From positions 3,596,001 through 3,660,000 of the forward strand of contig NZ_CP040896.1 of the NCBI RefSeq assembly GCF_006337165.1: DNA of 64,000 bases. The letters are read 5' to 3'. This document shows positions 33,619-42,552 of the stretch, in pieces. The translations under genes and the position numbers were made by a program. The notes under the pieces are model-generated. The model searched no databases. It was not told the DNA's origin and saw nothing but the letters and a program-made list of their open reading frames with translations. This DNA is from Hymenobacter jejuensis (GTDB taxonomy: Bacteria > Bacteroidota > Bacteroidia > Cytophagales > Hymenobacteraceae). Position 1 is the first letter of the stretch. The number at the start of each line of letters is the position of its first letter.

Positions 33619-35166
33619 ATGTTACGCTCGCGGCTTCTGCAAACGGCCTTGCTTCTTCTCCTTTGCTCCCTGGGTTACATCGCCCAAGCCGGTTCCGGCT
33701 TTGCGAACCTTCAACAAGGTCCGCACGGCGTCGGCCTACGAGTAGTGCAGCAATACGATTACGCGCGTTCCTACCACGACAGAACCGACTTGGTTACCGG
33801 CAAGGCATATCTCGGTGAACGGGCCCGGCCCGTGCAAACGCTCGTGTGGTATCCGGCTCCGAAAGCGGGCACGCCCATGCGCTACACCGATTACCTGCGC
33901 ACCGAAGCCACCGACGAGGTATTTGAGCAGTCCCCGGTCCAGGTAACGGCCTTCATGACGGGCCGGCAGCAAAGCCTAGCAGCCCAGGTCGGGCCTAAGC
34001 AAGCGCGGGCCGTCCTCGAGCAGCGCATGTGGGCGGTGCCAAACGCGCCGGCGACGACCGGCAAATTCCCCGTGGTTATTTACGCCGCCGGGGGTGGGGG
34101 AGTAGCGGACGAAGCCGCCGACCTCTGCGAATACCTCGCCAGCCACGGGTACGTGGTGCTGGCCAGCCGCAGCCTGGGCACCCGAACGAGCCTTATGAAT
34201 TTCGACCCGGAAGGCCTTGCTACCCAAGCAGGTAACATCCGATTTCTGCTGGCTTATGCCCACACCTTACCGCAAGCCGATATGGACCACGTGGCCGTAG
34301 CCGGCTGGAGCTGGGGCGGCCTGGCCATCACGTTGGCTGCTTCCCAAGACTCGCGCATCGACGCGTTGATTAGCTTCGACGGTACCCAATACCGCGACGA
34401 CACCAAGGCTGTGTCTCGCTCGCGCCTCACCGTGCCGTGGCTGTATGTGCAGCGCCGTCCCGAATCGGTGCGGGAACTCAGCGCCAACGGCATGGAGACC
34501 TCGTCAATCCTGCTGAATGAAGCCAAGTATTCCGATCGGTACCACGTGGTTATGAACCCGATGGAGCACCTGGATTTCTCCACGAAAGCCCTGCGTATGG
34601 CTTCGCCAGCGCACTTTTCGGAGTATTCTCGCGCCGAAGTGGAAGCCGCTTACCACTGGACCTGCCGCTACACACTGGAATTTTTGAATTCCACTCTAAA
34701 AGCGGCCTCCACCGGCTGGCAGTTCCTCGAACGCACACCTGTTCAAAACGGCGTGCCGGCCCATATGGCCCAGTCGTACCACCTGCCGGCCCAGCCCGGC
34801 CCCATACCCACGCAAGCGGGATTTGCAGCCGCCCTGGCCCAAGAAGGCTTCGACCACGCGCTGGCAGTTTATCACCGGATGCAGCAGCAGGACTCTTCTT
34901 TTGTCCTCTCCGAAATGGTCCTCAACAACTGGGGCTACCAGCTTATTCGCGAGGCGCACGACCTGCAGGCAGCCTTGGCCATTTTCCGCCTTGGTACCGA
35001 ACTCTATCCGGGTAGCTTTAATCTCTTCGACAGCCTGGGCGAAGCCGATGAACTGAACCACGATCCGACGGCGGCTAGCACGCATTACCGGCGCTCCCTA
35101 GAGTTGAATCCGCAGAACGGCAATGCCCGGCAACGCTTGCAGGCACTGGGCGCTCCTGCGCACTAA
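33619..35166 (+). CDS. Secreted alpha/beta hydrolase fused to TPR repeats
   Basis: 515 residues with a signal peptide (MLRSRLLQTALLLLLCSLGYIAQA). The hydrolase part resembles platelet-activating-factor acetylhydrolase/dienelactone hydrolase types: 'VQTLVWYPA', 'KFPVVIYAAGGGG', nucleophile elbow 'VAVAGWSWGGLAITLA' (Ser about 235), 'LISFDG' and the His region 'NPMEHLDFS'. From about residue 400 come two to three TPR-like repeats ('MVLNNWGYQLIREAHDLQAALAIFRLGTELYPGSFNLFDSLGEADELNHDPTAASTHYRRSLELNPQ'). The natural ester substrate is unknown. The TPRs may bind a partner protein (inference). Confidence 0.82.
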   Translation: MLRSRLLQTALLLLLCSLGYIAQAGSGFANLQQGPHGVGLRVVQQYDYARSYHDRTDLVTGKAYLGERARPVQTLVWYPAPKAGTPMRYTDYLRTEATDEVFEQSPVQVTAFMTGRQQSLAAQVGPKQARAVLEQRMWAVPNAPATTGKFPVVIYAAGGGGVADEAADLCEYLASHGYVVLASRSLGTRTSLMNFDPEGLATQAGNIRFLLAYAHTLPQADMDHVAVAGWSWGGLAITLAASQDSRIDALISFDGTQYRDDTKAVSRSRLTVPWLYVQRRPESVRELSANGMETSSILLNEAKYSDRYHVVMNPMEHLDFSTKALRMASPAHFSEYSRAEVEAAYHWTCRYTLEFLNSTLKAASTGWQFLERTPVQNGVPAHMAQSYHLPAQPGPIPTQAGFAAALAQEGFDHALAVYHRMQQQDSSFVLSEMVLNNWGYQLIREAHDLQAALAIFRLGTELYPGSFNLFDSLGEADELNHDPTAASTHYRRSLELNPQNGNARQRLQALGAPAH

Positions 35167-35324
35167 CTGTATGTGTCACTGCTGCATAGGCAAGAAGCAA
35201 CCGCTCACTCGTAACGGGCGGCCAAACCGCTTGTCTACTTGAGGTAGCCCACAAACTTCCCCACTTGCCAAAGGAAGAAGGCTCACCTTTAGTCCGTTTT
35301 TGCCTTTTTGCACTAGTTTTAAGC

Positions 35325-36674
35325 ATGCATGTATCCCGCCTTGTTGTAGCGTTGTCTTTGCTTGTGGCTACCGCGTGTGTCCCGTTGGGCACGCCCATCA
35401 CCGACCCGAACGCGGCGCGCCAGCCCGGCGGGCAGCAGCGTCCGCCGGAATATTATGCCGATAAAGCGCTGCGCTACCAAGATTACACCTACAGCCCGGA
35501 GGTGCGTTCGGTGCAGTGCTACGTCGCTACGGGCCAGCCAACAGAGGTATTCAACCCGCCCATTGTGCCCATGGCACAGGGGCAACCCGTTGTGTTAGAG
35601 TTTGATATGCTAAGCGCTCAGGCGCCGCGCCTGACGGGCAAGCTAATTCACTGTGATGTCGACTGGAAACCGTCGGCGCTGACGGACATGCAGTTCCTCA
35701 ACGAGATCAACGAGTTTCTGATCACCGACTACCGCACTTCCATCAACACCAAAGTGCCTTACTACCACTACCGGCTCCAGATGCCGCGCGTGAAGCTGAG
35801 CGGCAATTACTTGCTGGTAGTGCAGGGAGCGGGCAATGTACCCGTGGTGAGCCGTCGGGTGCTGGTGTACGATAATGGCGTGGAAGTGTCTCTGAAACAA
35901 GGCATTCCGGTGGCCGGACAGGAGCGTTACACGTTGCAGCAGCTTGATTTTGGCATTCGCTACGCCAGCGCCAATCTGGTGAATCCGGCGCAAGAGGTGA
36001 AGGTGATGCTCCGGCAGAATTTCCGGTGGGACAACGCCAAAGTGAACCTGCGCCCGACCTTTGTGCGCGATGCCGAACGGGTGCTGGAGTACCAGTATTT
36101 TAACTTCGAGAACGCGTTTCCGGGCAGCAGCGAGTTTCGCTTTTTCGACACGCGCTCGCTGCGTACGTTGGGAGTAGGCATGGCCAAGCTCGACGGTGCG
36201 GCCTCGCCGCGCGAAGTACTGCTGACGCTGGAAGGCACCCGCGCCGGGCAAGGTTACACGCAGTACGAGGACATTAATGGGCAGCGCGTATTTGAAAACC
36301 GCGAGTATGGAAACGGTGCCACCAACGCCGATTACGCCAACGTCACGTTTCAACTGCACGCCGAGCAGGCCGCACCCGGCCCGGTTTACGTGTTCGGCGC
36401 CCTCACCGACTGGCAGCTAAAAGATGAGTTTAAGCTCACGTATGACGTTGCCAGCCAGCAGTATACGGGCAAGGCGCTGCTCAAGCAAGGGTATTACAAC
36501 TACTATTACGTGGTGGGCAAACCCAATGCCGCCCCCGACGATGTATACTTCGAAGGCAGCCATCAGGAAACCGAAAATCAGTACGATCTGCTGGTGTATT
36601 ACCGCCCGCCCGGCACCCGCGCCGATTTGTTGATTGGATATCAGTCGGTCACGGTAAATAGCCGGCGGCCTTAA
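35325..36674 (+). CDS. DUF5103 protein, type IX secretion system plug-like lipoprotein
   Basis: 449 residues from ATG 35325; the N-terminus 'MHVSRLVVALSLLVATAC' looks like a lipoprotein signal. 'YSPEVRSVQCYVATGQPTEVFNPPIVPM', 'LIHCDVDWKPSALTDMQFLNEINEF', 'YYHYRLQMPRVKLSGNYLLVVQ' and C-terminal 'AAPGPVYVFGALTDWQLKDEFKLTYD' fit the DUF5103 family, whose members are annotated as plug proteins of the SprA translocon in the type IX secretion system. Other T9SS genes are not in the window. Ends 13 bases before dispersed palindrome copy 14. Confidence 0.85.
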   Translation: MHVSRLVVALSLLVATACVPLGTPITDPNAARQPGGQQRPPEYYADKALRYQDYTYSPEVRSVQCYVATGQPTEVFNPPIVPMAQGQPVVLEFDMLSAQAPRLTGKLIHCDVDWKPSALTDMQFLNEINEFLITDYRTSINTKVPYYHYRLQMPRVKLSGNYLLVVQGAGNVPVVSRRVLVYDNGVEVSLKQGIPVAGQERYTLQQLDFGIRYASANLVNPAQEVKVMLRQNFRWDNAKVNLRPTFVRDAERVLEYQYFNFENAFPGSSEFRFFDTRSLRTLGVGMAKLDGAASPREVLLTLEGTRAGQGYTQYEDINGQRVFENREYGNGATNADYANVTFQLHAEQAAPGPVYVFGALTDWQLKDEFKLTYDVASQQYTGKALLKQGYYNYYYVVGKPNAAPDDVYFEGSHQETENQYDLLVYYRPPGTRADLLIGYQSVTVNSRRP

Positions 36675-36687
36675 GATTTGGCATGTA

Positions 36688-36712
36688 CAAACATCTGATA
36701 ATCAGCTGTTTG
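36688..36712. repeat. 25-bp dispersed palindrome, copy 14
   Basis: Core CTGATAATCAG at 36695-36705, a perfect 11-mer palindrome apart from the centre; outer arms CAAACA and TGTTTG instead of TAA/TTA. Confidence 0.65.
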
Positions 36713-36900
36713 CATTTAGGATTAGGGCTTTGGCTTAAGCTAACAAAAGCCGCATAGATAGGCTGCACTGCGTGTGCGTTTAATGAACGCACCGAAACTT
36801 AGGCATGCTATGTGCATACCAGCCGGCGTAACCCTTTCTTTTAGGGTTCGTTGCTAGCACATCTGCCGTATCATTAGCGGCGGAATTACGCTCTCTCGCC

Positions 36901-38352
36901 ATGAAAATCCCATCCTTTCGCGGCTTACACACCGCCGCCCTGTCCTTGCTGCTCTTGCCGTTGGTTAGCTCCACAAGCCCCACTGCAAACCAGCCAAAAC
37001 CCTCTGCGCCCGTTCAGGGTGCCCAACCCGATCCGGCGGTCATCGCCCAATTTGGGTTGCTCGACAACGCCAAGCTGCAAAGCTACATGAACGAAAAAGG
37101 GCAGCAGATGGGCCGTGTTTCGGATCGCCCGGCCGACGTAAAGGGCTTTACCATCGTCGATTCGCCCATCGTCAATGCCTTCGCTACGCCCGATGGCCAC
37201 GTGTACTTTACGCGCGGCATTATGGCGTACCTCAACGACGAAGCCCAGTTTACGGGCGTGCTGGGGCACGAAATCGGGCATATTACGGCTCGTCATGGTC
37301 AGAAGCAGCAAACCCGCAACACGGCCGCTGGCATAGGTATGATACTGGGCTCCATCATTGCCCCCCGCGTGATGCAGTCGATTGGGCAGCCGCTCACGCA
37401 GGTGGTGGGGCTTGGCCTGCTTAAATACGGTCGCGATGCGGAAAACGAAGCTGATGTGTTGGGCGTAAAATACTCCAGCAAAATCGGTTACGACCCGGCT
37501 CACATGGCCGATTTCTTTCTGACGTTGCAGCGCACCGAGCAGCAAAGCGGTGCGGCCGGCGTGCCCACCTTCCTGAGCACTCACCCCAACTCTGCCGATC
37601 GCTACGAGCGTGTGAAGAAGTTGGCTGTTACGGCTGAGCAGCAGGCCGGTCGTCAGCTCGCCATCAACCGCGACCAATATTTGCGCCTGCTCGATGGCCT
37701 AGCCTACGGCGACAACCCGCGCGAGGGCTTCGTGGAAAACAGCGTGTTTTATCACCCCGAGCTGAAATTTCAATTTCCGATTCCGCAGGGCTGGCAAAGC
37801 CAGAACTCACCCAGTCAGTTTCAGATGGCGGAGCCCAACGGGAAAGCCGTTATGGTTTTGCTGCCAGCCGGCAACAAATCGCTTGATGAAACTGCTCAGG
37901 CACTAGCGAAGCAACTCAACCTGCAGTCGCCGCAAGCCCAGAAAACGACGATCAATGGCTTCCCTGCTGCCGTTATTCAGGGCGACCAAGTCGGGCAGGA
38001 TCAGCAAACGGGCCAGCAAGCCATTACGGCCCGCACGCTTAGCTACATCATTCAGGACGGCCAGACGCTGTATGCGCTCGTGGGCCTCACAGCACCTTCA
38101 ACTTTCGAAACTTACGCTCCGCAATTTCAGCGTACGGCCCAAGGCTTCCAGCGCCTCACCGCCGCCGACAAGCTCAACCGCCAGCCCGAGCGGGTGCGCA
38201 TCAAAACTGCCAAAACCAGCACCACGCTGGCATCAGCCTTGGCTGCCAATGGCGTGCCCTCGAAGCGCTACGAAGAACTCGCTATTCTAAACGGTATGAA
38301 AACCACCGACAAGCTTACGGCTGGGCAATTGTATAAGGTGGTGGGCAAGTGA
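36901..38352 (+). CDS. Secreted M48 family zinc metalloprotease with LysM-like tail
   Basis: 483 residues with a signal peptide (to about residue 25). The protease core shows 'VNAFATPDGHVYFTRGIMAYLNDEAQFTGVLGHEIGHITARHGQ', where HEIGH is the zinc site (about 120), and 'GRDAENEADVLGVKYSSKIGYDP' supplies the third ligand Glu. 'FLSTHPNSADRYERV' is typical of BepA/LoiP-like enzymes, which handle outer-membrane protein quality control. The last 55 residues ('TTLASALAANGVPSKRYEELAILNGMKTTDKLTAGQLYKVV') look like a degenerate LysM. Followed by a strong terminator. Confidence 0.92.
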   Translation: MKIPSFRGLHTAALSLLLLPLVSSTSPTANQPKPSAPVQGAQPDPAVIAQFGLLDNAKLQSYMNEKGQQMGRVSDRPADVKGFTIVDSPIVNAFATPDGHVYFTRGIMAYLNDEAQFTGVLGHEIGHITARHGQKQQTRNTAAGIGMILGSIIAPRVMQSIGQPLTQVVGLGLLKYGRDAENEADVLGVKYSSKIGYDPAHMADFFLTLQRTEQQSGAAGVPTFLSTHPNSADRYERVKKLAVTAEQQAGRQLAINRDQYLRLLDGLAYGDNPREGFVENSVFYHPELKFQFPIPQGWQSQNSPSQFQMAEPNGKAVMVLLPAGNKSLDETAQALAKQLNLQSPQAQKTTINGFPAAVIQGDQVGQDQQTGQQAITARTLSYIIQDGQTLYALVGLTAPSTFETYAPQFQRTAQGFQRLTAADKLNRQPERVRIKTAKTSTTLASALAANGVPSKRYEELAILNGMKTTDKLTAGQLYKVVGK

Positions 38353-38367
38353 TCCTTATTGCTAATA

Positions 38368-38413
38368 GAAAACGAAAGGGGCACTTATTGAAATAAGTGC
38401 CCCTTTCGTTTTC
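38368..38413. terminator. Very long hairpin terminator
   Basis: Perfect 22-base arms (38368-38389 with 38392-38413) between convergent genes ending at 38352 and 38419; works in both directions. Confidence 0.9.
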
Positions 38414-38418
38414 TGAGC

Positions 38419-38886
38419 TTACTCGAGCAAAATAATCTTTTTGGCGTGGGTAATCCGATAGTATCCTGGATAAAACTGGTTGATAGTAATTGTTCCTGCC
38501 AGTCGTTGAGGATTTATACGTTGTATTGTGTCGACCGACATATCGTCGACGCGTTTAAGAGTGAGCTCAACAGCAGATAAATAATTCCGCCGCGCTTGGT
38601 GTCCTCGTACATAAAAGGAGTCAGCCGAACTTGGCCAGGATGCATTTAGCAAGGCGAACTGAAGTTGCCCTGCGCTTATATGGCGTGCCGTGTGCGAGTT
38701 TACCGATTCAACATTTTTACCAAGAGAAATCGTATCGTTGATGTCGCACGGAATGAAGTAATCATAGCTCGTGCAATTTCGTGCGTTGTCCAGTACCAAG
38801 ATTCCCTTTTCGTGCAAGACTTGTGGCTGATGCTCACAACTTACTGATAGCAATCCTAAGCAGAGCAGCCACAACGCGTTTTTCAT
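38419..38886 (-). CDS. Small lipoprotein of unknown function
   Basis: 155 residues from ATG 38886; lipoprotein signal 'MKNALWLLCLGLLSVSCEHQ'. The mature part contains 'GILVLDNARNCTSYDYFIPCDINDTISLGKNVESVN' and a basic strand-rich end 'LAGTITINQFYPGYYRITHAKKIILLE'. Two further cysteines could form a disulphide. Not a recognised family. Codon use is somewhat more AT-rich than neighbouring genes. The frame begins just past the ychF terminator. Confidence 0.65.
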   Translation of the reverse strand: MKNALWLLCLGLLSVSCEHQPQVLHEKGILVLDNARNCTSYDYFIPCDINDTISLGKNVESVNSHTARHISAGQLQFALLNASWPSSADSFYVRGHQARRNYLSAVELTLKRVDDMSVDTIQRINPQRLAGTITINQFYPGYYRITHAKKIILLE

Positions 38887-38905
38887 AGAGGAAGATATAC
38901 ACAAG

Positions 38906-38936
38906 AATGCCCCAACCGAGAATCGGTTGGGGCATT
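38906..38936 (-). terminator. Terminator of ychF
   Basis: 13-bp perfect stem (38906-38918 with 38924-38936), 5-base loop, 38 bases beyond the ychF stop. Confidence 0.75.
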
Positions 38937-38974
38937 GAAATTACAGACCTGCTGAAGAAATCAAAGGGCCCAGA

Positions 38975-40072
38975 TCAGACGTTAAACCGGAAGTGCATGA
39001 TGTCGCCATCCTGTACCACGTAGTCTTTGCCTTCGACTGCCATTTTACCGGCTTCCTTGATTTTTACTTCGGTCTTATATTCTTGATAATCAGGTAATTT
39101 GATTACCTCGGCGCGAATAAAGCCTTTCTCGAAATCGGAGTGGATAACGCCAGCTGCCGCCGGGGCTTTGTCGCCGCGGTGAATGGTCCAGGCGCGTACT
39201 TCCTGCACGCCGGCGGTGAAGTAGGTAATCAGGTTGAGCAACTCGTACGAAGCGCGGATTAGGCGGTTCAGGCCCGACTCTTTCAGGCCATACTCGGCCA
39301 AAAACATCTCTTTCTCCTCGGGATCTTCGATCTCGGCAATCTGCGACTCAATAGCGGCCGAAACCAGTACTACCTGCGCGCCTTCGTTCTTGACGTGCTC
39401 GCGCAGCGCTTCAACGTGGGCATTGCCGCTGATGATGCTGGCTTCGTCAACATTAGCCACGTAGATAACTGGCTTAATAGTAAGTAGTTGCAAATCGGCG
39501 ACGGCTTCCAGTTCGTCGGCAGAGGCATCCACGGCGCGGGCGTTTTGGCCCGCTTCCAGAGCTGCCTTGAAGCGTTGCAAAGCGGCTACTTCTTTCTTAG
39601 CGGCGGCATCGCCACCCTTGGCGCTGCGCTCCGACTTGGCCAGCTTTTTATCAACGCTCTCCAAGTCCTTGATTTGCAGCTCTGTATCAATCACGTCCTT
39701 GTCGAATACCGGATCGACACCCCCGGCTACGTGCACGATGTTGGGGTCGTCGAAGCAGCGCACTACGTGAATGATGGCGTCGACTTCGCGGATGTTGGCC
39801 AGGAACTTATTGCCCAAGCCTTCGCCGCGGCTGGCGCCTTTTACGAGGCCGGCAATGTCCACAAACTCAATGATCGTGGGCAGCACACGCTTGGGGTTCA
39901 CGAGGGCTTCCAGAATCTGGAGGCGCTCGTCGGGCACCGTAATCACGCCCACGTTGGGCTCGATGGTGCAAAAAGGATAGTTGGCCGATTCGGCCTTGGC
40001 ATTCGAAAGGGCGTTGAATAGCGTGGACTTACCCACGTTCGGCAAACCGACGATTCCGCAGCGGAGACCCAT
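38975..40072 (-). CDS. ychF: Redox- and ribosome-associated ATPase YchF
   Basis: 365 residues from ATG 40072 ([22 protein letters not shown]). An Obg-family P-loop protein: G1 'GLPNVGKST', '[12 protein letters not shown]', '[36 protein letters not shown]' and 'YVANVDEA' in the NTPase domain, a coiled helical insertion ('[32 protein letters not shown]') and a C-terminal TGS domain ('[20 protein letters not shown]...[10 protein letters not shown]'). YchF prefers ATP over GTP. Dispersed palindrome copy 15 lies in frame in the TGS domain ('LPDYQEY'). Confidence 0.97.
   Translation of the reverse strand: MGLRCGIVGLPNVGKSTLFNALSNAKAESANYPFCTIEPNVGVITVPDERLQILEALVNPKRVLPTIIEFVDIAGLVKGASRGEGLGNKFLANIREVDAIIHVVRCFDDPNIVHVAGGVDPVFDKDVIDTELQIKDLESVDKKLAKSERSAKGGDAAAKKEVAALQRFKAALEAGQNARAVDASADELEAVADLQLLTIKPVIYVANVDEASIISGNAHVEALREHVKNEGAQVVLVSAAIESQIAEIEDPEEKEMFLAEYGLKESGLNRLIRASYELLNLITYFTAGVQEVRAWTIHRGDKAPAAAGVIHSDFEKGFIRAEVIKLPDYQEYKTEVKIKEAGKMAVEGKDYVVQDGDIMHFRFNV
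39076..39100. repeat. 25-bp dispersed palindrome, copy 15, inside ychF
   Basis: Core TTGATAATCAG at 39083-39093. Read on the minus strand within 'KLPDYQEYK'; those codons end in A or T, unlike most of the gene. Confidence 0.55.
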
Positions 40073-40133
40073 CTTATGTAGTAGAAATGTTGGATTAAAG
40101 ATTACGAGTCGGGCCAAAGGCACAATTCGGGTG

Positions 40134-40141
40134 CAAAGGTA
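40134..40141 (-). promoter_or_regulatory. Bacteroidota -7 box of ychF
   Basis: TACCTTTG on the minus strand, 61 bases before the ychF ATG; no -33 TTG seen. Confidence 0.5.
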
Positions 40142-40247
40142 CGGCTAACTTTCGGGGAAAACGTGCCCTCTGGTCGGTGATACGGTATAGGGTAAAAGTG
40201 AGCGGCTAGTAAAGGCAAAAATGCCGCCTACAATAGCCTATAAAAGA

Positions 40248-40282
40248 CACAGCGCGGCTCTGCAATGCAGAGCCGCGCTGTG
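40248..40282 (-). terminator. Terminator of the DUF3276 gene
   Basis: Perfect 17-base arms (40248-40264 with 40266-40282), T-rich sequence follows on the minus strand. Confidence 0.8.
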
Positions 40283-40332
40283 CGGCAAAGAGAGAAAAAT
40301 CGAGTAGGTGTGCTTCGATAGGCAGCGAAAGG

Positions 40333-40668
40333 TTAGTAGTTGTCGTCGCTTGTGGTGTTGTAAGAGTCGTCGTTGTACTGGCGCGGGCGATCCAATTCGG
40401 CTACTTCATCTTCCGACAGCAGTTCTTCGCGCACATACTCTACGGCATCTTGTAACGCATCCACGAACTTGGCAAAGTCTTCTTTGTAAAGAAAAATTTT
40501 GTGTTTCTCGTAGGTGAAAGTATCATCGTCGCGGAGCTTGCGTTTGCTTTCCGTGATGGTGAGGTAATAATCTTGTCCGCGCGTGGCTTTCACGTCGAAA
40601 AAGTAGGTGCGCTTACCGGCTTTGATGCGCTGGGTGTAAATTTCTTCCTGATCGTGACGGTCTTCCAC
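40333..40668 (-). CDS. DUF3276 / PUR-domain nucleic-acid-binding protein
   Basis: 111 residues from GTG 40668, preceded by AGAAGGA at a good Shine-Dalgarno distance, which decides the start; the longer frame to 40770 is not conserved. 'IYTQRIKAGKRTYFFDVKATRGQDYYLTITESKRKL' and 'YEKHKIFLYKEDFAKFVDALQDAVEYV' match DUF3276, the Bacteroidota PUR-alpha-like fold that binds RNA or single-stranded DNA. The acidic, Asn-rich tail ('DRPRQYNDDSYNTTSDDNY') is usual. The exact nucleic acid target is unknown. Confidence 0.9.
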   Translation of the reverse strand: MEDRHDQEEIYTQRIKAGKRTYFFDVKATRGQDYYLTITESKRKLRDDDTFTYEKHKIFLYKEDFAKFVDALQDAVEYVREELLSEDEVAELDRPRQYNDDSYNTTSDDNY

Positions 40669-40904
40669 GGTTCCTTCTGTATTTGTTTTATTCCAAGATG
40701 AGTGAATTGCTGTACAAGGTACGTGGCCTACTGCGAATATAAAAATTTTAAGAAGGTAATTTTTCCACAACAGCCTGCGGTATCTTTGTTAAAGCGCGTT
40801 TTAGTCAATTAAAATGCCAAAATCCTAAGAAGGATCGTTTATTCATAAAATGATCTTTTTCGGGTGTTGCAGGCTTGCGGATGCTGCTGAAATAGGCGTA
40901 TTTG

Positions 40905-40929
40905 TAAATATTTATAAATCAAATGGTTA
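40905..40929. repeat. 25-bp dispersed palindrome, copy 16 (overlaps a start codon)
   Basis: Core TTATAAATCAA at 40912-40922, left end TAA, right end TTA. Its last base is the A of ATG 40929 of the DUF58 gene. Confidence 0.55.
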
Positions 40930-41843
40930 TGTCGAAGCTTCTGGATCTGTCCGCCGTTCAATCGTTTGGAAACTTGGAGTTTTTGGCGCGTCAGCTGGTG
41001 GAAGGTTTTATTACCGGATTGCATCAATCGCCTTACCACGGGTTTTCGGTGGAGTTTTCGGAGCACCGGCTTTACAATCCCGGCGAGAGCACGCGCCACC
41101 TCGACTGGAAAGTGCTGGCCCGCACCGACAAGCTTTTTGTAAAACGCTACGAAGAGGAAACCAACCTTCGTTGCCACCTGCTGCTGGACGTGTCGCCGTC
41201 GATGTATTACCCGGAGCCGTCGCACGATAAATTGCGTTTTTCGGTGCTGTGTGCCGCGGCCCTTACCACGCTTCTACAAAAGCAGCGCGATGCGGTGGGC
41301 CTCGTCACCTTTGCCGACCAAATTGAACTACAGACGCCGGTACGCTCGACGAGTACGCATCGGCATACTTTACTGCTGACGCTGCAAAATCTGCTCGAAA
41401 GGCCGCTTACGCGCCGCCCCACCGACGTGGCCGGCGTTATCCACCGCATCGCGCAACAGATTCCGAAACGGTCGTTGGTCGTGTTGTTCAGCGACATGCT
41501 GGGGCGCGCTCCCGACGAGCAAACCGAGGCGTTATCGGCGCTGCAACACCTGCGGCACCAGCACCACGAGGTGCTGCTGTTTCACGTGATGGACCGTGCC
41601 ACCGAATCGGATTTTGCCTTCGCCGACCGGCCTTATTTGTTTGAGGATATCGAGACCGGGGAGCAGATTAAGCTGCAACCCGCCCAAGTCCGCGAGCAGT
41701 ACCAAGCCGCCATGCACAAGTACGAGCAAGAATTGGCTCTGCGCTGCGGCCAGTACAAAATTGACTTTGTCCCAGTTGACATCCGCGAGCCATTCGATAA
41801 GGTATTATATGCTTATTTGGTGAAACGCGGCAAGGTGCGGTAG
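40923..41843 (+). CDS. DUF58 (VWA-like) protein
   Basis: 306 residues from ATG 40923, or 304 from ATG 40929. DUF58 signature 'SVEFSEHRLYNPGESTRHLDWKVLARTDKLFVKRYEEETNLRCHLLLDVSPSMYYP', with a MIDAS-like DVSPSM, then 'VVLFSDMLG'. Members usually sit beside a MoxR ATPase and Bat proteins and are thought to act as protein-assembly or stress factors. Here no moxR is nearby; a second DUF58 protein lies at 56367-57269. A dispersed palindrome covers the start region. Confidence 0.88.
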   Translation: MVMSKLLDLSAVQSFGNLEFLARQLVEGFITGLHQSPYHGFSVEFSEHRLYNPGESTRHLDWKVLARTDKLFVKRYEEETNLRCHLLLDVSPSMYYPEPSHDKLRFSVLCAAALTTLLQKQRDAVGLVTFADQIELQTPVRSTSTHRHTLLLTLQNLLERPLTRRPTDVAGVIHRIAQQIPKRSLVVLFSDMLGRAPDEQTEALSALQHLRHQHHEVLLFHVMDRATESDFAFADRPYLFEDIETGEQIKLQPAQVREQYQAAMHKYEQELALRCGQYKIDFVPVDIREPFDKVLYAYLVKRGKVR

Positions 41844-41909
41844 GTTTAGATGGCCGGCTGCTCAGTTATAAAGGGCCTCTTAGTACGAACGGGAAGCAAA
41901 AGCATTGCC

Positions 41910-42539
41910 TTACTGCTTGGGAGCTGGCGTGTTGTCCAGCGACTGCCATAAGTACTTGCAGGCCAAGCTTCTGTAAGGTCGCCACGATTCGGCGATTTCG
42001 ATCATGCGCTTGTGTAGAGCTTTTCCGGTTTCTTCCAGGTTATAATGCCGCCGCATGGCATTCTGAATGCCCAAATCGCCTTCCGAAAACACGTCTGGCT
42101 GTTCTAAAGCAAACATTTGAATCATTTGCGCTGTCCAGCGCCCGACGCCTTTGATGGAGGTGAGGTGGCGCGTCAGGGCGTCTTCATCTAGGTTAGTAAT
42201 GTGTTGATAATCAAGTTGGTCTTGCTGGGCAAAGTCGGCGATGGCGCGTAGGTAACCGGCTTTTTGTTTAGAGATGCCCGCCGCCCGCAGCTCCTCGTCC
42301 GATAGTGCTACCACGGCGGCGGGTTCCGGGTAGCCGTCGGGCGGAAACAGGCCCTCAACTTTGCGCCAGATGGCCGCAGCAGCTTTGGTCGAAATCTGCT
42401 GACTTACAATGGCTTTCAACAACGCCAAATAAATATCCTCGTGGGCGCTGGGCCGAATCGGTTGGCCTCGATCGATGAGGGCAGCCAGTATTGGGTCGGC
42501 TTGGCGCAGGTGTTGTAGAGCAGAGTTTTTGGCAGGCAT
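41910..42539 (-). CDS. AlkA-like DNA-3-methyladenine glycosylase
   Basis: 209 residues from ATG 42539 (MPAKNSALQHL). HhH-GPD fold: 'LLKAIVSQQISTKAAAAIWRKVEGLFP', helix-hairpin-helix 'LTSIKGVGRWTAQMIQMFAL' and catalytic-Asp segment 'SEGDLGIQNAMRRHY'. It removes alkylated bases from DNA. It lacks the N-terminal domain of E. coli AlkA, as is usual for the shorter bacterial type. It follows the phosphoesterase gene by 13 bases and is probably cotranscribed. A dispersed palindrome lies in frame at 'LDYQHITN'. Confidence 0.9.
   Translation of the reverse strand: MPAKNSALQHLRQADPILAALIDRGQPIRPSAHEDIYLALLKAIVSQQISTKAAAAIWRKVEGLFPPDGYPEPAAVVALSDEELRAAGISKQKAGYLRAIADFAQQDQLDYQHITNLDEDALTRHLTSIKGVGRWTAQMIQMFALEQPDVFSEGDLGIQNAMRRHYNLEETGKALHKRMIEIAESWRPYRSLACKYLWQSLDNTPAPKQ
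42197..42221. repeat. 25-bp dispersed palindrome, copy 17, inside the glycosylase gene
   Basis: Core TTGATAATCAA at 42204-42214, left end TAA. Read on the minus strand as 'QLDYQHI'; right arm not conserved. Confidence 0.5.
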
Positions 42540-42552
42540 AACTTTCTGAAAA

